Of a DNA stretch of 64,000 nt, positions 43,857 through 57,916 are shown one piece after another. This DNA is from Nitrosospira sp. Nsp14 (GTDB taxonomy: Bacteria; Pseudomonadota; Gammaproteobacteria; Burkholderiales; Nitrosomonadaceae), in assembly GCF_900113575.1 (NCBI RefSeq), contig NZ_FOPV01000001.1:265869-329868 (forward strand). Reading direction: 5' to 3'. The notes under the pieces were generated by a model, which worked only from the letters and a program-made list of their open reading frames with translations, did not search any database and had not been told where the DNA came from. The position numbers and the translations under genes were made by a program. Within the stretch, counting starts at the first letter, position 1; each line of letters opens with the position of its first letter.

Positions 43857-44492
43857 ATGACATCACAGCGCACCCGCGCGCGTATGGTCCAGCGGCTGCG
43901 CAATCAAGGTATCGCGGACGAAGTGGTTCTTGCGGCAATGAGCGCAATTCCCCGCCATATTTTTGTGGAGGAAGTGCTTGCGACACGTGCCTACGATGAC
44001 GTCGCACTGCCAATAAATTTCGGCCAGACGATTTCAAGCCCGTATATCGTGGCGCGCATGAGTGAATTGCTGCGCGCGGGATCCCAACTGGGGAAGGTAC
44101 TTGAGATCGGGTCCGGCTGTGGGTATCAGACGGCCATATTGGCGCAATTTGCCGCCGAGGTTTACTCGATTGAACGGGTCGGACCGCTGCTCACCCGCGC
44201 CCGAGCCCGGCTACGCGAACTGCGGCTCAGCAATGTCCGCCTGAGGCATGCCGATGGATTGATAGGATTGCCCGAAGCGGCGCCCTTCGACGCCATTATC
44301 CTCACGGCCGCCACGCCTAATGTCCCCACCTTGCTGCTGGACCAGCTCGCCATCGGTGGGCGCATGATTTTTCCGAAAGGGACTCAGCAACAATTTCTGT
44401 GCGTTATCGAACGCAATTCGCTTGGCTACACTGAGATAATGCTTGAAGAGGTCAGGTTCGTTCCGATACTGCCCGGCATCTTAAAGCGCTGA
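43857..44492 (+). CDS. pcm: protein-L-isoaspartate O-methyltransferase
   Basis: Repairs aged proteins by methylating isoaspartyl residues with SAM. From the ATG at 43857 the 211 residues begin [19 protein letters not shown], as expected for the family; a GTG 63 bases upstream is less likely. Seen are [25 protein letters not shown], the SAM-binding [24 protein letters not shown] and the conserved ILTAA. It follows surE by 85 bases, and nlpD begins four bases after its stop. Confidence 0.96.
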   Translation: MTSQRTRARMVQRLRNQGIADEVVLAAMSAIPRHIFVEEVLATRAYDDVALPINFGQTISSPYIVARMSELLRAGSQLGKVLEIGSGCGYQTAILAQFAAEVYSIERVGPLLTRARARLRELRLSNVRLRHADGLIGLPEAAPFDAIILTAATPNVPTLLLDQLAIGGRMIFPKGTQQQFLCVIERNSLGYTEIMLEEVRFVPILPGILKR

Positions 44493-44496
44493 GGAT

Positions 44497-45564
44497 ATGG
44501 GCAAAGGCGAGATGGAGAGTAAAACAATTACTCATAGAAATCCAAATATTGGAGGGGTGCCCCGGAGCCCAGGCCCAGGTTCGACTCCGAACGCGTCGTA
44601 CGCCAGGCATATCCTTGGGGGGACTGGCGCACTTCTTGTTCTCTGTGGTCTACTGGCGGCGGGCTGCGCGTCTACTCCTTATCCAGCGCCAGTCCAGGAC
44701 GCCACGGTGGGCGCAGCGCCAACCGGAGCCCAAGCTGGCACTGAGCAACCGGGCGTCTACATCGTACAGAAAGGCGATACGCTCTACAGCATTGCGCTCA
44801 ACCATGGTCTTGATCGAAAGGAGTTGGCGGAGTGGAACAATGTTCCGGACACCGGCACAATTCATATTGGCCAACAGCTTTCCCTCTCTCCGCCCTCGCC
44901 GCAAGCGGGGCCATCGCTGTTCTCGCTCCCTGAATCTTCTCCGCCATCTGCGCCCGGGGTAACGCCGGGCCCAGCCGTTCCATCGGAAGCAAAGGTGCCG
45001 GCAAACACCGAGCGATTTAAAACCGAACCTAAGGCTTTCAAATTACCGTATTCGGAGCCGGCTGTCGCGCAGTTGAAGGGCGTCGTCGATGCGCCTCGTA
45101 GTGTATTGGCAAAAGTCGACCCGATGGTTGAGAAACAAACCGGTACCATACTGCCGCCGGCAGAGTCACCTTCAGAGGTGATTTCCGACCCCGATCGGCT
45201 CGACTGGATCTGGCCTGCGAAAGGCAGGCTACTTGAGGCATTTTCGGAAGCAAACAAGGGAATCGATATCGTTGGCAAAGCGGGGGAACCGGTGACCGCT
45301 TCCGCCGCCGGGAAAGTTGTATACAGCGGCGCAGGCTTGCGTGGCTACGGCAAGCTGATCATTATCAAACATAACAATACCTACCTCAGCGCCTATGCCC
45401 ACAACAACAAGATATTGGTGAAGGAGGGGCAAACAGTAGCGAAAGGACAGAAAATTGGTGAGATGGGAAGTACGGATACGGATCTAGTTAAGCTTCATTT
45501 CGAAATTCGCAAGAACGGGCGACCGGTGGACCCGCTCAAACATCTGCCGGGCATTTCAGGGTGA
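44497..45564 (+). CDS. nlpD: NlpD-type LysM/M23 lipoprotein, divisome amidase activator
   Basis: An outer-membrane lipoprotein that in E. coli activates the amidase AmiC at the division septum. The 355-residue protein has a lipoprotein signal ending LLAAGC at about residue 57, after a longer than usual N-terminal region; the true start may be a little downstream (ATG at 44512). A LysM domain follows ([18 protein letters not shown]), then a Pro/Ser-rich linker and a C-terminal M23 domain (about 245-350). The M23 zinc residues are degenerate ([14 protein letters not shown]), as in known non-catalytic activators. It directly precedes rpoS. Confidence 0.93.
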   Translation: MGKGEMESKTITHRNPNIGGVPRSPGPGSTPNASYARHILGGTGALLVLCGLLAAGCASTPYPAPVQDATVGAAPTGAQAGTEQPGVYIVQKGDTLYSIALNHGLDRKELAEWNNVPDTGTIHIGQQLSLSPPSPQAGPSLFSLPESSPPSAPGVTPGPAVPSEAKVPANTERFKTEPKAFKLPYSEPAVAQLKGVVDAPRSVLAKVDPMVEKQTGTILPPAESPSEVISDPDRLDWIWPAKGRLLEAFSEANKGIDIVGKAGEPVTASAAGKVVYSGAGLRGYGKLIIIKHNNTYLSAYAHNNKILVKEGQTVAKGQKIGEMGSTDTDLVKLHFEIRKNGRPVDPLKHLPGISG

Positions 45565-45568
45565 GCCA

Positions 45569-46525
45569 ATGATTACTATAATTACTCACGAGGACGAAGA
45601 GTCTTACGATAAGACGGAGCCGCTGGATCCGGATGATGCGCTCGATGTGGTAGAAGCACCCGCCAGCGTCAGCACCGAGCCTGCGGGCGATTTCCTGCTG
45701 ACAGACGTAACCCAGCTTTATTTCAACGAAATCGGCAACAATGCTCTCTTGACTCCCAAGGAAGAGGCGGAGTTAACTCGCCGGGTGAAGCAGGACGATT
45801 TTGCTGCACGGCAGAAGATGATTGAATGCAATCTGCGCCTCGTGGTCAATATAGCCAAGCATTACACTAATCACGGCGTAGCGCTACTGGATCTGATTGA
45901 GGAAGGAAATATGGGAATGATGCACGCGCTGGAAAAATTCGATCCCGAGCGGGGCTTCCGGTTTTCGACCTATGCAACATGGTGGATACGTCAGAACATC
46001 GAGCGCTGCATCATGAATCAATCGCGTACCATCCGTCTGCCAGTACATGTCATCAAGGACCTGAACATTATTCTGCAAGCGGCACGTCACCTCGAAGCCC
46101 ATACCGGCAAAGACCCCAGGCCGGAGGATGTTGCTCATCTGCTGGGACGACCGGTTAAGGACGTGCAGAGGATGTTTTCTTTAAACATGAGCATGATGTC
46201 CTTAGACGCACCACTTGATGTCGATCCGCTGCTTTCCATCGGCGATGCCATTGCCGATGATCGCAGTCCCGGCCCGGACCTGATGATGGAACAGACCGAG
46301 ATCAAAGATCGCGTGCACGACTGGTTGAACCGGTTGAATGAAAAACAACGCTATATCATTGAAAAGCGCTACGGGCTCAATGGATACGAGATTCAGACGC
46401 TGGAACAATTGGCCGCAAGTCTCGATTTAACCCGTGAGCGCGTCCGCCAAATTCAACTGGAAGCTTTGCAAACGCTACGGGCGATATTAAGATGTGAAGG
46501 TGTGTCGCGAGAGGGCGTATTTTAA
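45569..46525 (+). CDS. rpoS: RNA polymerase sigma factor RpoS
   Basis: The stationary-phase and general stress sigma factor. The 318-residue protein has [21 protein letters not shown] in region 1.2, the core-binding and -10 recognition region 2 ([20 protein letters not shown], then [18 protein letters not shown]), and region 4.2 with its helix-turn-helix ([21 protein letters not shown]). It is placed as RpoS rather than RpoD or RpoH by size and by the surE-pcm-nlpD-rpoS context. It starts five bases after nlpD; in E. coli the main rpoS promoter lies inside nlpD. Confidence 0.97.
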   Translation: MITIITHEDEESYDKTEPLDPDDALDVVEAPASVSTEPAGDFLLTDVTQLYFNEIGNNALLTPKEEAELTRRVKQDDFAARQKMIECNLRLVVNIAKHYTNHGVALLDLIEEGNMGMMHALEKFDPERGFRFSTYATWWIRQNIERCIMNQSRTIRLPVHVIKDLNIILQAARHLEAHTGKDPRPEDVAHLLGRPVKDVQRMFSLNMSMMSLDAPLDVDPLLSIGDAIADDRSPGPDLMMEQTEIKDRVHDWLNRLNEKQRYIIEKRYGLNGYEIQTLEQLAASLDLTRERVRQIQLEALQTLRAILRCEGVSREGVF

Positions 46526-46840
46526 GCAGTTATTGCTTGACTCCGCCCTCCTCGTCTTCGGTATGAGCGATCATTTTTTGAAGCCCAGTTGTGGGGACCT
46601 CTATTAAATCGCGCGAACTGCGTGGCTGGTTCATAGGGATTATTAAGACATCATTCAACGGCCTTGTGCGTTGATGAAACTCCTCCCGCTCGCCTCTTTA
46701 CATAATCCACCTTATCACATAAAATACTGTGCAAAGTTCGGATGGTATGCAGTCTGCACATCCGTATCTTCCCATTCCCGAGAGATTGAAACCGGGACCG
46801 CAGGTTGCGGTTTGACGTTACTACTTGACCACTTATCGCT
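46526..46840. other. 315-bp intergenic region with two hairpins
   Basis: No gene is seen. One hairpin at 46651-46677 pairs TCATTCAACG with CGTTGATGA (one bulged base). A second at 46740-46763 pairs GGATG and TGCAG with CTGCA and CATCC, with a three-base bulge and a one-base loop. Neither has a T-run. They could end the rpoS transcript or regulate the hemoglobin gene that follows. Confidence 0.5.
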
Positions 46841-47269
46841 ATGTCATCACAACTAGAGTTTACAGCCCCCGACCCCAGTCTTTGCACTGAGGACGAAATT
46901 TCGCAGCTTGTTCACACTTTTTACGCCAGGGCCAGGCGTGATCCCGCCCTGGGTCCGATCTTTGAGGCACACGTCGAAGATTGGGACGCGCACTTCATCC
47001 AGATGATCAATTTTTGGTCAATGAAGCTGCGTGGAACAAACCGCTTCCGCGGAATGCCGATGCCTAAGCATGTAGCCCTACCGGGACTCAGCGCTGAGCT
47101 GTTCGAAACGTGGCTACGCCTTTTTCGTCAAACTACCGGCGAAATGAACAATCCGGCGTTGCAATTCAATGCCGACATGCTCGCGTTCCACATCGGGACC
47201 CGGCTGTGGCAACGATATCAGCTGGAGCGCTATCCCGACAGGCAGATAGTGGAACTCTGCGAAACCTAG
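46841..47269 (+). CDS. group III truncated hemoglobin
   Basis: A small globin of the class exemplified by Campylobacter Ctb, thought to bind oxygen or detoxify nitric oxide. The 142-residue protein has Tyr28 (B10 position), His51 (E7), the proximal His77 in PMPKHVALPG and Trp91 (G8), the set typical of group III. An ammonia oxidizer makes nitric oxide as an intermediate, so a protective role fits, but this is inference. No clear ribosome binding site precedes the ATG. Its last four bases overlap the end of the convergent DUF2130 gene. Confidence 0.93.
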   Translation: MSSQLEFTAPDPSLCTEDEISQLVHTFYARARRDPALGPIFEAHVEDWDAHFIQMINFWSMKLRGTNRFRGMPMPKHVALPGLSAELFETWLRLFRQTTGEMNNPALQFNADMLAFHIGTRLWQRYQLERYPDRQIVELCET

Positions 47270-48606
47270 TCTTTTCCGTTTGGTCGCAAGGGGGAGAGTG
47301 TTCTTGGGGCCGCAGCCCCATCGTTTTCCTCGTTTTCGGTTAAGCCCAGGCTCTTTAATTCCAGCCCTTCGATCTCCTGCAAGGATCTGCCCGCGATTCC
47401 TTGCAGGTCACCATACATACCGACTGTCGCGCTCATGACGCGGATGATCTGTTCCTCACGTTTGGCCCATTGTTTCATTATCACCCTGCGTTCCTTGTCC
47501 AGATCATCCTGCATCGTTGTGAATGCTTCTACAATCGCCTCCACTCGCTGACGAAAACGCGGGCCCGTAAGGTACTGGTAGATCATTTCCGTTTTGGTTT
47601 GCAGGCCCTCGGACGATTGGCGCGCAAGCGCGAGTTCCAGTAACGAGTGACGAAGGATGAGCGCGACTGGCAGGGCCGCGCTGGCGTGGGTTACCCACAC
47701 CCCGTCGAGCATTTCGAAGGTCTCCACGCCCTTCGGCAATGTCTGAGTTACGATCACCGCAATTTCGGCTTTTGCCGCTCTTTGGTCCTCGCGCAACTTG
47801 ATTAGCCAGGCATCGCTCCAGTTTCTGGTACGCTTCGTCTCCCATAGAATCGTTCCGCCAGTGTGTCCGCCACTCCCGATAACCCGGTGCAGCACATCTC
47901 CGCCAAATTCGCCTTTAGGTACCGGCTGAATCTCATCGATCGGAAACCTGGAGCGTAGCAGGTGTTCAAGCGCAAGTTCCTGGACCTCTCCCTGCAACTG
48001 CTGCGATCCCTGCTCGGCCTTGCGCATCAGTTCCTCTATCTTTTGTTGCATGGAGGCGATGGTCTGGTCCTTTTCCATTACCTTGAGCTTGAGCCCGTCT
48101 TCTGCTTCCTGTTTAGCCCGAACTCGGACTTCACTTAGCGCCTCATGAACGCGTTGCTCTATCGTGAGCTCCAGCTCGCGTCTGGCATCATCGAGTTCTC
48201 GCTGTTTCCGGATAAGCTCTGCCTGAATTTTTTGCGCCGCAGCAAGTTTTTCGTCACGACTTCTAAGAATTTCCTGTAGATCGGTAATCTCACGAATTTT
48301 GTTATCTAACTCGGTGGAATTGAGAAGCTTTGCTTTCCTGGATTCCTCGGCAGTGATGCGGGCTCGTTCCGTTGTCAGCCGTGCCGCTACCTGATTCGCT
48401 ATTCGATCTTCCAGCGTGCGCCTGGTCTCCACAATCTCTTTTTCCTGTTCCCGGATACCCTGTTCCCGACGGGCGATCTCGTCGTCTTTCTGCAAAAGCT
48501 GCTGCTCGAACTGTTGGCGCGTGGCGGCTAACAATGGTGCGGCCAGGGACTCGGTGAGGCGGATTGAAGTCTTGCAATGGGGGCACGTAATGATGGGTTC
48601 GGTCAT
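47266..48606 (-). CDS. DUF2130 protein: zinc-ribbon-like start, coiled coil, nuclease-like C-terminus
   Basis: A 446-residue cytoplasmic protein of the DUF2130 family, with no established function. Residues 8-14 (CPHCKTS) resemble half a zinc ribbon. Residues 30-225 are strongly charged and heptad-like, predicting a long coiled coil. The C-terminal domain has GGDVLHRVIGSG and GGTILWETKRTRNWSDAW, in which D, E and K spacing recalls PD-(D/E)XK nucleases. That suggests a DNA- or RNA-processing role but is only inference. It stands alone, convergent with the hemoglobin gene, and diverges from sodB. Confidence 0.88.
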   Translation of the reverse strand: MTEPIITCPHCKTSIRLTESLAAPLLAATRQQFEQQLLQKDDEIARREQGIREQEKEIVETRRTLEDRIANQVAARLTTERARITAEESRKAKLLNSTELDNKIREITDLQEILRSRDEKLAAAQKIQAELIRKQRELDDARRELELTIEQRVHEALSEVRVRAKQEAEDGLKLKVMEKDQTIASMQQKIEELMRKAEQGSQQLQGEVQELALEHLLRSRFPIDEIQPVPKGEFGGDVLHRVIGSGGHTGGTILWETKRTRNWSDAWLIKLREDQRAAKAEIAVIVTQTLPKGVETFEMLDGVWVTHASAALPVALILRHSLLELALARQSSEGLQTKTEMIYQYLTGPRFRQRVEAIVEAFTTMQDDLDKERRVIMKQWAKREEQIIRVMSATVGMYGDLQGIAGRSLQEIEGLELKSLGLTENEENDGAAAPRTLSPLRPNGKD

Positions 48607-48997
48607 ATTCTGTTCCAGCCTTGTGAATCAAAGGTTATGAATGGTTGCAAGCGTAGAGCAGCGCGCTGTTGGGCCCAACTGTTTTCCAACCGCTAAGCGG
48701 CCTCAACTGCCGTCGCGCGTCCGTACATCGAAGCAGATGTTTTCGGATATACTTGTTTGACGACACCGATTCAATGCGCAGTCAAATCAGAATTATCGTT
48801 CATTGGCTATCTTTTATCAGCGCATGTAACTTTACAGTTATTACACTGCGTACATCGTGGTTTGCGAGCTGAAACCGGGTTTTGCCTAACAATCAAACAT
48901 GCCATATCCCTCATCCCCTATCCGATCATTCTTTTTTCTTCCTGCCGATGAATAAATGAACGGACCGAATTTTTTGTTACCACACAGGAGCGAAACG
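48607..48997. other. 391-bp intergenic region between DUF2130 and sodB
   Basis: No gene is seen. A 12-bp palindrome GTTGGGCCCAAC lies at 48668-48679. The region is AT-richer than its surroundings near 48780-48960 and must hold the divergent promoters of both genes. I cannot place a clear Fur or OxyR site. Confidence 0.5.
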
Positions 48998-49609
48998 ATG
49001 AGCAATCAAAAGACTGGAAGTCATACTCTGCCACCTCTGCCCTATGCAGATAATGCGCTGGATCCTGTTATTTCGGCAAACACCTTGGGATTTCATTATG
49101 GAAAGCATCACAAGACATATGTGGACAACCTCAACAAGCTGATAGCAGGCACGGATCTGGCGGACCTGTCCCTGGAGGAGGTAATCAAGTCAACAGCTGG
49201 ACAGGCGGACAAAGCCGGAATCTTCAATAATGCTGCGCAGGTCTGGAACCATACGTTCTATTGGAACAGCCTCTCGCCGAAGGGCGGTGGCGAGCCTCCG
49301 ACGGCACTGAAGCAAAAGATCGAGGCGTCGTTCGGCAGCGTTGAGGCATGCAAGAAAGAGCTGGCGACCGCCGCGACGACGCAATTCGGCAGCGGCTGGG
49401 CATGGCTGGTGAAAGATGGGGACAAGCTGCAGGTTACCAAGACCGGCAATGCCGATCTGCCGTTGACGAAAGGGATGAAGCCGCTGCTGACCATCGACGT
49501 GTGGGAACATGCCTATTACCTCGATTACCAGAATCGCAGGGTAGATTATGTGAACGCCGTTCTGGAGAAGCTGATTAACTGGAGTTTTGCGGCAGACAAT
49601 GACCGGTAG
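48998..49609 (+). CDS. sodB: iron superoxide dismutase
   Basis: Converts superoxide to oxygen and peroxide in the cytoplasm. From the ATG at 48998 (AGGAG nine bases upstream) the 203-residue protein has metal ligands His33, His85, Asp167 and His171 ([29 protein letters not shown]). Gln81 in [10 protein letters not shown] is the iron-type marker. A longer frame from 48956 lacks a ribosome binding site. tyrS follows after 18 bases on the same strand. Confidence 0.97.
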   Translation: MSNQKTGSHTLPPLPYADNALDPVISANTLGFHYGKHHKTYVDNLNKLIAGTDLADLSLEEVIKSTAGQADKAGIFNNAAQVWNHTFYWNSLSPKGGGEPPTALKQKIEASFGSVEACKKELATAATTQFGSGWAWLVKDGDKLQVTKTGNADLPLTKGMKPLLTIDVWEHAYYLDYQNRRVDYVNAVLEKLINWSFAADNDR

Positions 49610-49627
49610 TATCCGCGACTTTACCCC

Positions 49628-50827
49628 GTGAAGCCCATTACAGAACAGCTGGATATAATCAGGCGCGGTTGCGGCGAGCTTCTGCTGGAAGACGAGTTGG
49701 AGCAGAAGCTGGCTCTGGGCCGGCCGCTCAGAATCAAGGCTGGATTTGATCCCACCGCCCCCGACTTGCATCTAGGTCACACGGTTCTGCTGAATAAGAT
49801 GCGCCACTTCCAGGATCTGGGGCATCATGCCCTGTTCCTGATCGGCGATTTTACCGGCATGATCGGTGATCCCAGCGGGAAAAACACTACCCGCCCGCCG
49901 CTTTCGCGGGAGCAGGTAATCGAGAATGCGAGATCCTACGAGAACCAGGTCTTCCGCATCCTGAAGCCGGAGCAGACCGAGGTGGTGTTCAATTCCGCCT
50001 GGATGGACAAGCTGGGGGCTGGCGATCTGGTCAGGCTGGCGGCAACGCACACCGTCGCGCGGATGCTGGAGCGAGACGATTTCGGCAAGCGCTATCGGAG
50101 CAATAAGCCTATCGCCATTCACGAATTTCTATATCCATTGATTCAGGGCTATGATTCGGTTGCGCTGAAAGCGGATGTGGAACTCGGGGGTACCGACCAG
50201 AAATTCAATTTGCTCATGGGCAGAGAATTACAGAAGCATTTCGGGCAGCCGGAGCAATGTGTTCTCACCATGCCTTTGCTTGAGGGCCTCGACGGCGTCA
50301 ACAAGATGTCGAAGTCTGCCGGTAACTATATCGGAATCACAGAGAATCCTTCCGACATGTTTGGCAAGCTGATGTCCATATCTGACGAACTGATGTGGCG
50401 GTACATCGAGTTGCTTTCGTTTGAGCCGATGGACGCCGTCAACACACTGCGGGAGGAGGTGAACCAGGGCCGCAACCCTCGGGACGTCAAGGTGGGGTTC
50501 GCGCAAGAGATTGTCGCGCGTTTTCACAGTAAACGGGACGCGGAAGCTGCGTCGCTGGATTTCGAGGCGCGTTTCAGGCGGGGCGCGATACCCGATGAAA
50601 TGCTGGAAAAAATATTGCACGCCGAGAAAGATGGGTTACCAATTGCCCAGTTGCTCAAACAGGCCGGGCTCACTGCAAGTACGACGGAAGCGCTACGCCT
50701 GATCGAACAAGGCGGCATAAAATTGAATGGTGAAAAGGTAAGTGACAAAACCATCAAGCTAAATCGTGGTCAAACTGCTATTGTACAAGTAGGCAAGCGA
50801 AAATTTGCGAAGGTGACGATCTCGTGA
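49628..50827 (+). CDS. tyrS: tyrosyl-tRNA synthetase, TyrZ type
   Basis: Charges tRNA-Tyr. The 399-residue protein is a class I synthetase with HLGHTVLL (HIGH motif), [22 protein letters not shown], an intact KMSKS loop ([11 protein letters not shown]) and a C-terminal S4 RNA-binding domain ([19 protein letters not shown]). Its beginning and length match the TyrRS type found in many betaproteobacteria rather than the E. coli type. The start is GTG at 49628 with no good ribosome binding site, so the exact start is less sure. Confidence 0.96.
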   Translation: MKPITEQLDIIRRGCGELLLEDELEQKLALGRPLRIKAGFDPTAPDLHLGHTVLLNKMRHFQDLGHHALFLIGDFTGMIGDPSGKNTTRPPLSREQVIENARSYENQVFRILKPEQTEVVFNSAWMDKLGAGDLVRLAATHTVARMLERDDFGKRYRSNKPIAIHEFLYPLIQGYDSVALKADVELGGTDQKFNLLMGRELQKHFGQPEQCVLTMPLLEGLDGVNKMSKSAGNYIGITENPSDMFGKLMSISDELMWRYIELLSFEPMDAVNTLREEVNQGRNPRDVKVGFAQEIVARFHSKRDAEAASLDFEARFRRGAIPDEMLEKILHAEKDGLPIAQLLKQAGLTASTTEALRLIEQGGIKLNGEKVSDKTIKLNRGQTAIVQVGKRKFAKVTIS

Positions 50828-51319
50828 TGAGCCGGTAAAATGAACAGAGGTCGTCCATCAAAGTGTTACAGCAGTGGACGAAAGAACTACGCTTGACTGC
50901 AAGGTAGTGTAGAATACGAATTGTGGAAGGCTGGTGACTGCCGATCAAACCATCAGATTAGGTCGTAGTCGAAGCAGTAACAGTGGTAGGTAGGCGAGCG
51001 AAAATTCCCGGGGGCGACGGTCACCTTACAGGGAATAAAAAAATTACAAAAACTCTTGACCGCCCTCCTAGTATCTGTATAATGCCGCCTTTCCCGTTGC
51101 TTGGCGCAAGTTGTTAGCCAGCACTGCTCTTTAAAAATTTACAGCCGATAGGTGTGGGCACTTGACCGGGACAGCCGGGTAGATTCGTCTTTAGGGGCGA
51201 AACTAACCGGTAATCAAAAGTCGATGTGCTCGCACAATGTAACAAGGTTCTGGTTTTATCCCGATCAGTCGGGGTAAGCGCTGGAATTGAATACGTCATG
51301 CGAGAGTTTTACCAGTATT
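50828..51319 (+). promoter_or_regulatory. rRNA operon promoter, boxA and leader
   Basis: The promoter has TTGACC at 51056-51061 and a perfect TATAAT at 51078-51083, 16 bases apart. An A-rich tract at 51036-51053 looks like an UP element. An antitermination boxA (TGCTCTTTAA) is at 51125-51134. The leader segment 51141-51171 is complementary to 52867-52896 beyond the 16S gene and should form the RNase III processing stem. No protein gene is seen between tyrS and the promoter. Confidence 0.88.
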
Positions 51320-52856
<1,537 letters not shown>

Positions 52857-52866
52857 AAGAGAAATT

Positions 52867-52896
52867 CCCGTCAAGCGCCCACAACCTATCGGTTGT
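52867..52896 (+). other. 16S trailer strand of the processing stem
   Basis: This segment is complementary, with few mismatches, to 51141-51171 upstream of 16S (core CCTATCGG against CCGATAGG, and GTCAAG against CTTGAC). The duplex would be the RNase III substrate that frees the 16S precursor. Confidence 0.8.
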
Positions 52897-52975
52897 TTAT
52901 AAAGCAAGGCTAGGGGCTGAGGAATAGAGGCTGGAGAAGCATAGAAGCCTATCCGCCGCGTCTAAGCTCTGTTCC

Positions 52976-53052
<77 letters not shown>

Positions 53053-53058
53053 GCTAAC

Positions 53059-53134
53059 GGGGGTGTAGCTCAGATGGGAGAGCACCTGCTTTGCAAGCAG
53101 GGGGTCATCGGTTCGATCCCGTTCACCTCCACCA
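53059..53134 (+). tRNA. tRNA-Ala (TGC anticodon)
   Basis: A 76-base cloverleaf six bases after tRNA-Ile. Acceptor GGGGGTG pairs with CACCTCC (one G-T), the anticodon loop CTTTGCAAG carries TGC, and CCA is encoded. Confidence 0.98.
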
Positions 53135-53498
53135 ATTTAGAAAACGATAGTTCACAGATTTATCTAGAAAGTAGAAGTAAACGTAAAGCGTTTACTTCTG
53201 GTTTTTAACCAGCGGCTGTATTTCGGAAACCGATGGAAAGTTTAAGGGTCTTATTAGACTCTGGTTTTTTCACTGGCGACCGACGTTCTTTAACAATTTG
53301 GAAGAAGTAAAGTATTCCGTTCTCGACGGGGTGCGCAGCGCTCTTTTGCGCGGGTCGCATCTTTCGCAACGGAATACCGGGTTAGATTGTATCGATGCAT
53401 CGCATTTTTAGTCGGATGCGATGCAAGCAAACACCTGTAACACCGGTTTGGATGATGAAACGCATCATGTTTCTGAACCCGAGCCCTTAAGGTTATAG
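53135..53498 (+). other. tRNA-Ala to 23S spacer with terminator-like hairpin and second boxA
   Basis: A perfect 11-base stem (AGAAGTAAACG at 53173-53183, CGTTTACTTCT at 53189-53199) with a five-base loop is followed by GGTTTTT, resembling an intrinsic terminator inside the operon. A second boxA-like element (GTTCTTTAACA) lies at 53285-53295 and could load antitermination factors before 23S. No gene is present. Confidence 0.7.

Positions 53499-53505
<7 letters not shown>
53486..53505 (+). other. 5' strand of the 23S processing stem
   Basis: CTTAAGGTTATAGGATCAAG is the exact reverse complement of 56381-56400 at the other end of 23S: a perfect 20-base duplex, the expected RNase III substrate. 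The last few bases overlap the mature 23S 5' end. Confidence 0.9.
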
Positions 53506-56380
<2,875 letters not shown>

Positions 56381-56388
<8 letters not shown>

Positions 56389-56400
56389 TATAACCTTAAG
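56381..56400 (+). other. 3' strand of the 23S processing stem
   Basis: CTTGATCCTATAACCTTAAG pairs without mismatch with 53486-53505. The first eight bases belong to the mature 23S 3' end and the rest to the spacer before 5S. Confidence 0.9.
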
Positions 56401-56509
56401 AAATAGTGTTTGCCGATATAATCAACCCAATTTACTTCTTCCAGATCGTTGCTTGCGATTCGAGAATCAGACCATGGTCGCTTTTCGGTCGTGGCGCGAT
56501 AAAAGTTAC

Positions 56510-56623
56510 GCTTGGCGGTCATAGCGCTTTGGACCCACCCCTTCCCATCCCGAACAGGGCCGTGAAACGAAGTCGCGCCGATGATAGTATGCATTCGTAT
56601 GCGAAAGTAGGTCACTGCCAGGC
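56510..56623 (+). rRNA. rrf: 5S ribosomal RNA
   Basis: About 114 bases. The closing helix pairs GCTTGGCG with TGCCAGGC; ACCCACCCCTTCCCATCCCG and CCGAACAGGGCCGTGAAACG are the conserved 5S core. The ends are estimated from the helix. It lies about 120 bases after 23S. Confidence 0.95.
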
Positions 56624-56633
56624 ACCCCATAAG

Positions 56634-56668
56634 AAAAAGCCCCGCTCGTTAGAGTCGGGGCTTTTTTA
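56634..56668 (+). terminator. rRNA operon terminator
   Basis: AAAAAGCCCCG pairs with CGGGGCTTTTTT around an 11-base loop, ending in a six-T run, 11 bases after 5S. It should end the rRNA transcript. The A-run also allows it to act on the opposite strand for transcription coming from cysA. Confidence 0.95.
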
Positions 56669-56806
56669 TTGGAGTCGAATGAGCCATCCTTTCACGTACC
56701 TCACCTATCGGTTGGCTCAAGCGTATGAGCCCGGCCGGCGGCGACTCGGCAAGCTATCCTGATGACGAGACGAATTCTCGCTCACCAAGCGAAGCGCCGA
56801 GGAACC

Positions 56807-57916
56807 CTAGTGGATCTGGCGTGGAAAAAGATCGAAGCGTGAGGGTTTAATTAAAACCTCGTCGCCCCGCGCCAAATTCAATTCCCTGAACCGTTCCTTG
56901 CTGATTTCAACCTCTATCAGCTCCTGGTGTTCTTTATCCTTATCGCCGTTACGTATCAGTTCAAGGCGCACAACGGGGCCGATTGCGAGCACATGACTTA
57001 CCTGCGCGACGAGGCTCGTACCGCTATCCCCGTCTCCGTTCAACCCGCTAACGGCGGGAATACGCTCGATTTCGATATCATGAGGCCTTACGTACGCCAC
57101 TGCCGGCAGTTCCTCGGCTTCGGGATGCTCGGGCGCATCGATCTCTATTCCTCCAACCCAGGCGCGGCCGCGGTGAAGCCGGCCATGGAACAGATTGACC
57201 TTGCCTAAAAACTCGTAGACAAAAGGACTTGCCGGGCGTTCATACACTTCGTCTGGCGTTCCGATCTGTTCGATACGCCCTTCATTCATGACAACCACCC
57301 TGTCCGCAACCTCCAACGCTTCTTCCTGATCATGGGTGACGAACACGCTGGTGATGTGCATGTCATCATGTAGTCGTCGCAACCATGCCCGCAGCTCCTT
57401 GCGTACCCTTGCGTCCAGCGCGCCGAAGGGCTCATCCAGAAGTAAAACATTCGGCTCCACTGCCAGGGCCCGAGCCAGCGCGATGCGTTGACGTTGCCCC
57501 CCCGAAAGCTGATGCGGGTAGCGGTCAGCAAGCCAGTCCAGCTGCACCAGTTTCAGCAATTCATGCACGCGCCGACGAATTTCTTCATCGGAGGGACGGA
57601 ATTTCTTCGGACGTACACGCAATCCGAAAGCAACGTTTTCCAGTATGCTCATATTTCTGAATAACGCATAGTGCTGAAATACGAAACCCACCTGCCGCTC
57701 GCGCACATGCTGGTTAGTTGCATCCTCGCCGTGAAACAGCACCTGTCCGGTATCCGCCGTTTCCAGTCCGGCGATAACGCGGAGTAAAGTGGTTTTTCCG
57801 GACCCCGACGGCCCTAGCAGTGCAAGCAATTCCCCTGGACGGACTTCAAGGCTGACGTCGCGAAGCGCCGAGAAACTGCCAAAGCGTTTGGAAAGATTGC
57901 GTACTTCAATGCTCAC
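56807..57916 (-). CDS. cysA: sulfate/thiosulfate ABC transporter ATPase
   Basis: Powers sulfate import. The protein has Walker [13 protein letters not shown], the Q-loop [13 protein letters not shown], the ABC signature [15 protein letters not shown], Walker [13 protein letters not shown] and the H-loop [11 protein letters not shown], then a C-terminal TOBE-like regulatory domain. I chose the GTG at 57916 ([12 protein letters not shown], as in E. coli CysA), because GAGGAG stands seven bases before it; an ATG at 57922 would leave only one base of spacing. The start overlaps the end of cysW. It is the last gene of the sulfate operon. Confidence 0.95.
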   Translation of the reverse strand: MSIEVRNLSKRFGSFSALRDVSLEVRPGELLALLGPSGSGKTTLLRVIAGLETADTGQVLFHGEDATNQHVRERQVGFVFQHYALFRNMSILENVAFGLRVRPKKFRPSDEEIRRRVHELLKLVQLDWLADRYPHQLSGGQRQRIALARALAVEPNVLLLDEPFGALDARVRKELRAWLRRLHDDMHITSVFVTHDQEEALEVADRVVVMNEGRIEQIGTPDEVYERPASPFVYEFLGKVNLFHGRLHRGRAWVGGIEIDAPEHPEAEELPAVAYVRPHDIEIERIPAVSGLNGDGDSGTSLVAQVSHVLAIGPVVRLELIRNGDKDKEHQELIEVEISKERFRELNLARGDEVLIKPSRFDLFPRQIH

